In this document: positions 61,387 to 64,000 of the stretch, piece by piece
How the letters are laid out: every line of letters begins with the position of its first letter
How positions within the stretch are numbered: the first letter of the stretch is position 1
Assembly: GCF_900143285.1 (NCBI RefSeq)
Contig: NZ_FRDN01000015.1
Span: 62,001 to 126,000 of the forward strand
DNA length: 64,000 nt
Direction: 5' to 3'
Source of the DNA: Desulfitobacterium chlororespirans DSM 11544
GTDB lineage: Bacteria; Bacillota; Desulfitobacteriia; Desulfitobacteriales; Desulfitobacteriaceae
The notes under the pieces: generated by a model
Seen by the model: only the letters and a program-made list of their open reading frames with translations
Database searches by the model: none
What the model was told of the DNA's origin: nothing
Program-made: the position numbers and the translations under genes

Positions 61387-61929
61387 ATGAAAAAAGCAAT
61401 AGTGTTTGTGACTTTATTATTTATAATCCTTCTTTTAACCGGTTACCAACCAAATAAGTCAATAGGTGTAAGGAATATTGAGGGGCTTCTTTTGGAACTT
61501 TATCAGGTTGAAAACACGAAAGATTATCAGGAACTCCGTGAAAAGCAAAACCAGTATTTGCAGGAAGTAAGCGAATTAATGCCAACAGAAACAGGAATAC
61601 TGACGATGGCGCCAGAGGGCGTTGCGGAACTATTTAAACCCTATATTGCAAAGTATAAAAGATACTGCTCGGAAGCTGCTTTGCAGGGGTTGCTTAAAAA
61701 CAGATACATAAGCAAATTTGACCAACTGGCCTGGGAAGAAGAGTGCCGGTTCTATGTGAAAGATATTCAGATTAAGAAAGACCAGGATAGGCAATATTAC
61801 TACACGGTGGAGGTCGAGAAAAGAGCAAAGGATGGGACCAGTCAAGCGAAGAAAGGCGAAGGAATTGTGCAGCTGAATGAGGAAGGGTATGTAGATCTCT
61901 TTAACGTAACGAAGAGAGTCGATTTTTAG
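61387..61929 (+). CDS. Exported protein of unknown function with defective lipobox
   Basis: A 180-aa protein with an N-terminal signal (MKKAIVFVTLLFIILLLTG) followed by Tyr where a lipoprotein would have Cys (LLLTGY-Q; TAC, one base from TGC). The remainder is a charged alpha/beta domain (KYKRYCSEAALQGLLKNRY, then YYYTVEVEKRAKDG). The overall layout resembles small extracytoplasmic lipoproteins of Firmicutes. ATG 61387 behind AAAGGAG; a longer frame upstream crosses the terminator. Not otherwise recognised. Confidence 0.7.
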   Translation: MKKAIVFVTLLFIILLLTGYQPNKSIGVRNIEGLLLELYQVENTKDYQELREKQNQYLQEVSELMPTETGILTMAPEGVAELFKPYIAKYKRYCSEAALQGLLKNRYISKFDQLAWEEECRFYVKDIQIKKDQDRQYYYTVEVEKRAKDGTSQAKKGEGIVQLNEEGYVDLFNVTKRVDF

Positions 61930-62061
61930 GCATTGCGGGGCAAGATTGGCACTTGCCTGGCCAAAGCAAAATAGTACGGTATTGCTAATAATCGGCTGGG
62001 AGAGGGCGGTAGTCTTGGCTAACTGGACGACAGCCAATTTTAACTGACCGGAGGGGTATGC

Positions 62062-62116
62062 TATAATGTTAACTGTCTTTACATTTTCGTTACACTATTT
62101 TTAAAATATGTTTACA
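62062..62116 (+). promoter_or_regulatory. Promoter with 11-bp-periodic Pho-box-like repeats
   Basis: TATAAT at 62062-62067 is preceded by a TTTAAC -35-like hexamer at 17 bp. Downstream, four hexamers start at exactly 11-bp intervals: TTTACA (62078), GTTACA (62089), TTTAAA (62100) and TTTACA (62111). This spacing and sequence match the PhoP box of Bacillus (TTHACA direct repeats, 5-bp gaps). The position downstream of the -10 would suit repression. Confidence 0.55.
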
Positions 62117-62143
62117 CAATAAAGTTTACTATAAGGTGATGTA

Positions 62144-63982
62144 ATGCCCGTTCTTCAATACGAATCCATCAAGAGAAACCTCCGCCTAATTATAGACCTT
62201 GTACCGGATCCTTTTTGGTGGGGATCCTTTATTATTGGCTATATTAAGGTCATTGCCTTTATGGGAATGACCACATCATGGAACAACTCCTGGGAATTTT
62301 ACTTTGTGAATAATTACGGAGTGTCCAGCGTTATTGCTCTTTGCTTTACCCTCTTATTCTTTTCCGTCCCGTTGCTTTTCAAGGGAAGAAGCCGTCTCTG
62401 GGTAACATGGGTCTTCAGCGCGATCCTGGCCTTTATGCTGTTCGCTGATTTAGTCTATTATCGAGGATATGGTGATTTTCTTACCTTTCACCTTATTTCC
62501 CAATTGGCCAATCTTGAAGACCTGGGAGGTTCAATTGTATCTCTGATTTATTTACCTGATGCTCTTTTTTTCATCGATTGCTTATTGGGACTGCTCTTGC
62601 TTATCATGAAGAGAGAGTCAGGAAAGGAAATCAGACGGCAAACTCCCTGGTTCCTGCTTATTTGTGTACTTGCTGTGGGATTTATTTATTCAGCTCATTA
62701 TCGCTATGACCGGGTGGAGAATGGGCAAAACCAGATTGTTTTCCGTATCTGCTGGACTCCCACCGATACGATGAGAAATTTATCGCCTGTGGGCTATCAT
62801 TTCTATGAAGGCTATGTTTATTTTAAGGAAAATCAGGTCATTGAGCTGACTCCTGAACAGGAGGAGGAGATCGAAGACTGGTATGTACAGCATCAGGAAG
62901 ATTCACCTGCTGATGAGTATCAAGGAGTATTTGCGGGGCAAAACCTTATCCTCTTACAGGTGGAATCCTTGGAGAACTTTGTCATCAATCAAAGCTACAA
63001 TGGCCAGGAAATAACTCCGACGCTAAACCGGCTTTTGCAGGACAGCATCTATTTCCCCAATTTCTATGAGCAGGTATGGAATGGAACCACTTCTGATGCT
63101 GAGCTCCTGACCAATGCCTCCGTATATCCGGTAAGGCGGGGGAGCACCTTTTTCAGATACCCGCTCAACGAGTACAATTCCCTGCCTAAGCTGCTTGCTG
63201 AAAAAGGATACACTACCCAAGCCAGCCATCCCGATAACGCCGGTTACTGGAATTGGGTCCAGGCTTTAACCGCCATGGGTTTCTCCAATACCCTGGATAT
63301 TACGGATTTTGTTATGGATGAGAAAATTGGTTTGGGATTAAGTGACGGGAGCTATCTTCGGCAAATGCTCCCTATCCTTGAGCAGTCTGGGCAGCCTTTC
63401 TACGATTTCATTATTACCATGACCAGTCATGGCCCCTTTGATCTGCCTCAAGAATATCGTGAACTGGACATCGAGCCACAGCTTGACCGGACAAAACTGG
63501 GGGGATATTTTCAGAGCATCCATTACACAGATAAGGAAATTGGTCTATTTATAGAATCCCTCGATCAGAAAGGGATTTTAGACAACACGGTGATTGTGAT
63601 CTATGGTGATCATGGTGGGATTCATAAATATTACAATGATGAGCTTGCCGGTATCCAGCCTCAGGAAGATTGGTGGATGGAAAACGATCGCAAGGTACCC
63701 TTAATTATCTACAAAAAAGGCATGGGCTCCAAGATTATTGAGACCACAGGGGGGCAGATCGATGTTTTGCCAACGGTCGCCTATTTGATGGGCATAGAAG
63801 AAGAAAAGTACACAAAGACTGCACAGGGCCGAAATCTACTCACGACCCAAAGAGATTACGCCATTTTGGCTGATGGAAGCTTTGTCGGCACCAGCAAGGA
63901 ACTTGAGGACCATGCCATAAAAGGGCAGACCCTTGCTGATTTAATCATTCAAAGCAACTATTTTGACCAAAAGAAAAAATAA
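62144..63982 (+). CDS. LtaS-family phosphoglycerol transferase/sulfatase
   Basis: A 612-aa membrane enzyme of the lipoteichoic acid synthase/alkaline phosphatase superfamily. Five predicted helices (about residues 20-205) are followed by an extracellular sulfatase-like domain. The nucleophile Thr is in NGTTSDAEL, the metal motif at the start is LILLQVESLENFV, and IVIYGDHGG closes the metal site. The layout matches LtaS and related phosphoglycerol transferases, which polymerise or transfer glycerol phosphate from phosphatidylglycerol. The exact product (lipoteichoic acid or another modified polymer) is unknown. AAGGTGAT precedes the ATG; the gene ends 18 bp before the window edge. Confidence 0.92.
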   Translation: MPVLQYESIKRNLRLIIDLVPDPFWWGSFIIGYIKVIAFMGMTTSWNNSWEFYFVNNYGVSSVIALCFTLLFFSVPLLFKGRSRLWVTWVFSAILAFMLFADLVYYRGYGDFLTFHLISQLANLEDLGGSIVSLIYLPDALFFIDCLLGLLLLIMKRESGKEIRRQTPWFLLICVLAVGFIYSAHYRYDRVENGQNQIVFRICWTPTDTMRNLSPVGYHFYEGYVYFKENQVIELTPEQEEEIEDWYVQHQEDSPADEYQGVFAGQNLILLQVESLENFVINQSYNGQEITPTLNRLLQDSIYFPNFYEQVWNGTTSDAELLTNASVYPVRRGSTFFRYPLNEYNSLPKLLAEKGYTTQASHPDNAGYWNWVQALTAMGFSNTLDITDFVMDEKIGLGLSDGSYLRQMLPILEQSGQPFYDFIITMTSHGPFDLPQEYRELDIEPQLDRTKLGGYFQSIHYTDKEIGLFIESLDQKGILDNTVIVIYGDHGGIHKYYNDELAGIQPQEDWWMENDRKVPLIIYKKGMGSKIIETTGGQIDVLPTVAYLMGIEEEKYTKTAQGRNLLTTQRDYAILADGSFVGTSKELEDHAIKGQTLADLIIQSNYFDQKKK

Positions 63983-64000
63983 ACAAATGGACAATGAGCG

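Noticed and set aside
1-64000. tRNA, rRNA, CRISPR arrays, prophage or complete transposons
   Set aside because: No cloverleaf-like, rRNA-like, regularly spaced repeat or integrase/transposase sequence was seen on either strand.

Overview
The window looks like chromosome from an anaerobic, spore-forming Firmicute of the Desulfitobacterium type. This is an inference from gene content, not a database match. It carries a small acid-soluble spore protein, a periplasmic NiFe hydrogenase with a Tat-exported split-Soret-type cytochrome c, a cobalamin-riboswitch-controlled corrinoid uptake system, two separate lactate/2-hydroxyacid oxidation modules, DUF1540 and Cse60-like small proteins, and strong AGGAGG-type ribosome binding sites. 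No rRNA, tRNA, CRISPR array, prophage or intact insertion sequence was seen.

Layout. 1-3.5 kb: NiFe hydrogenase small subunit (cut by the left edge), large subunit and split-Soret cytochrome. 3.5-4.4 kb: two overlapping crcB/fluC genes behind a fluoride riboswitch. 5-8.4 kb: lutABC with a Cse60-like small gene and a cre-like dyad upstream. 8.4-13 kb: small genes, a spore protein, prfC, a DUF2628 protein and an NlpC/P60 hydrolase. 13-16.2 kb: btuFCD-type ABC importer behind a cobalamin riboswitch. 16.5-20.5 kb: phasin-like protein plus UbiB/AarF kinase, two GNATs, a DNA glycosylase and a Cys/Pro-rich protein. 20.6-24 kb: AK-Ect-type aspartokinase, a PemK-like toxin-antitoxin pair and a THUMP RNA methyltransferase. 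24-30.7 kb: CPBP protease, DUF1540 protein, a drug-type ABC exporter, topB and a long imperfect inverted-repeat element. 30.8-37 kb: tetR-adaptor-RND efflux operon and rmuC. 37-48.5 kb: htpG, an orphan MASE3 histidine kinase, a D-lactate-dehydrogenase-like FAD/Fe-S protein, a TSCPD protein, an MFS pump, a type I holin-like toxin locus, an unrecognised protein with a metallopeptidase-like motif, and pepT. 48.8-54.5 kb: a candidate small RNA and two convergent BlaI/BlaR1 modules, one with an unusual phosphodiester-glycosidase ectodomain. 54.6-64 kb: ABC-F ATPase, VUT transporter-queC-HD-YaiI genes, an IMP dehydrogenase-type protein, a HesB-like protein and an LtaS-family enzyme behind a Pho-box-like repeat array.

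How the parts fit. Electron input can come from periplasmic H2 oxidation and cytoplasmic lactate oxidation. Corrinoid import would supply cobalamin enzymes. Several systems face the envelope: the BlaR1 sensors, the LtaS-type enzyme, the NlpC/P60 hydrolase, and the RND, MFS and ABC exporters. The least conventional items are the BlaR1-phosphodiester glycosidase fusion (49.5-51.8 kb), the structured element at 29.6-29.8 kb, the holin-like toxin with a candidate antisense RNA terminator (46 kb), the candidate small RNA at 48.84-48.96 kb and the 11-bp-periodic repeats before the LtaS gene (62.1 kb).
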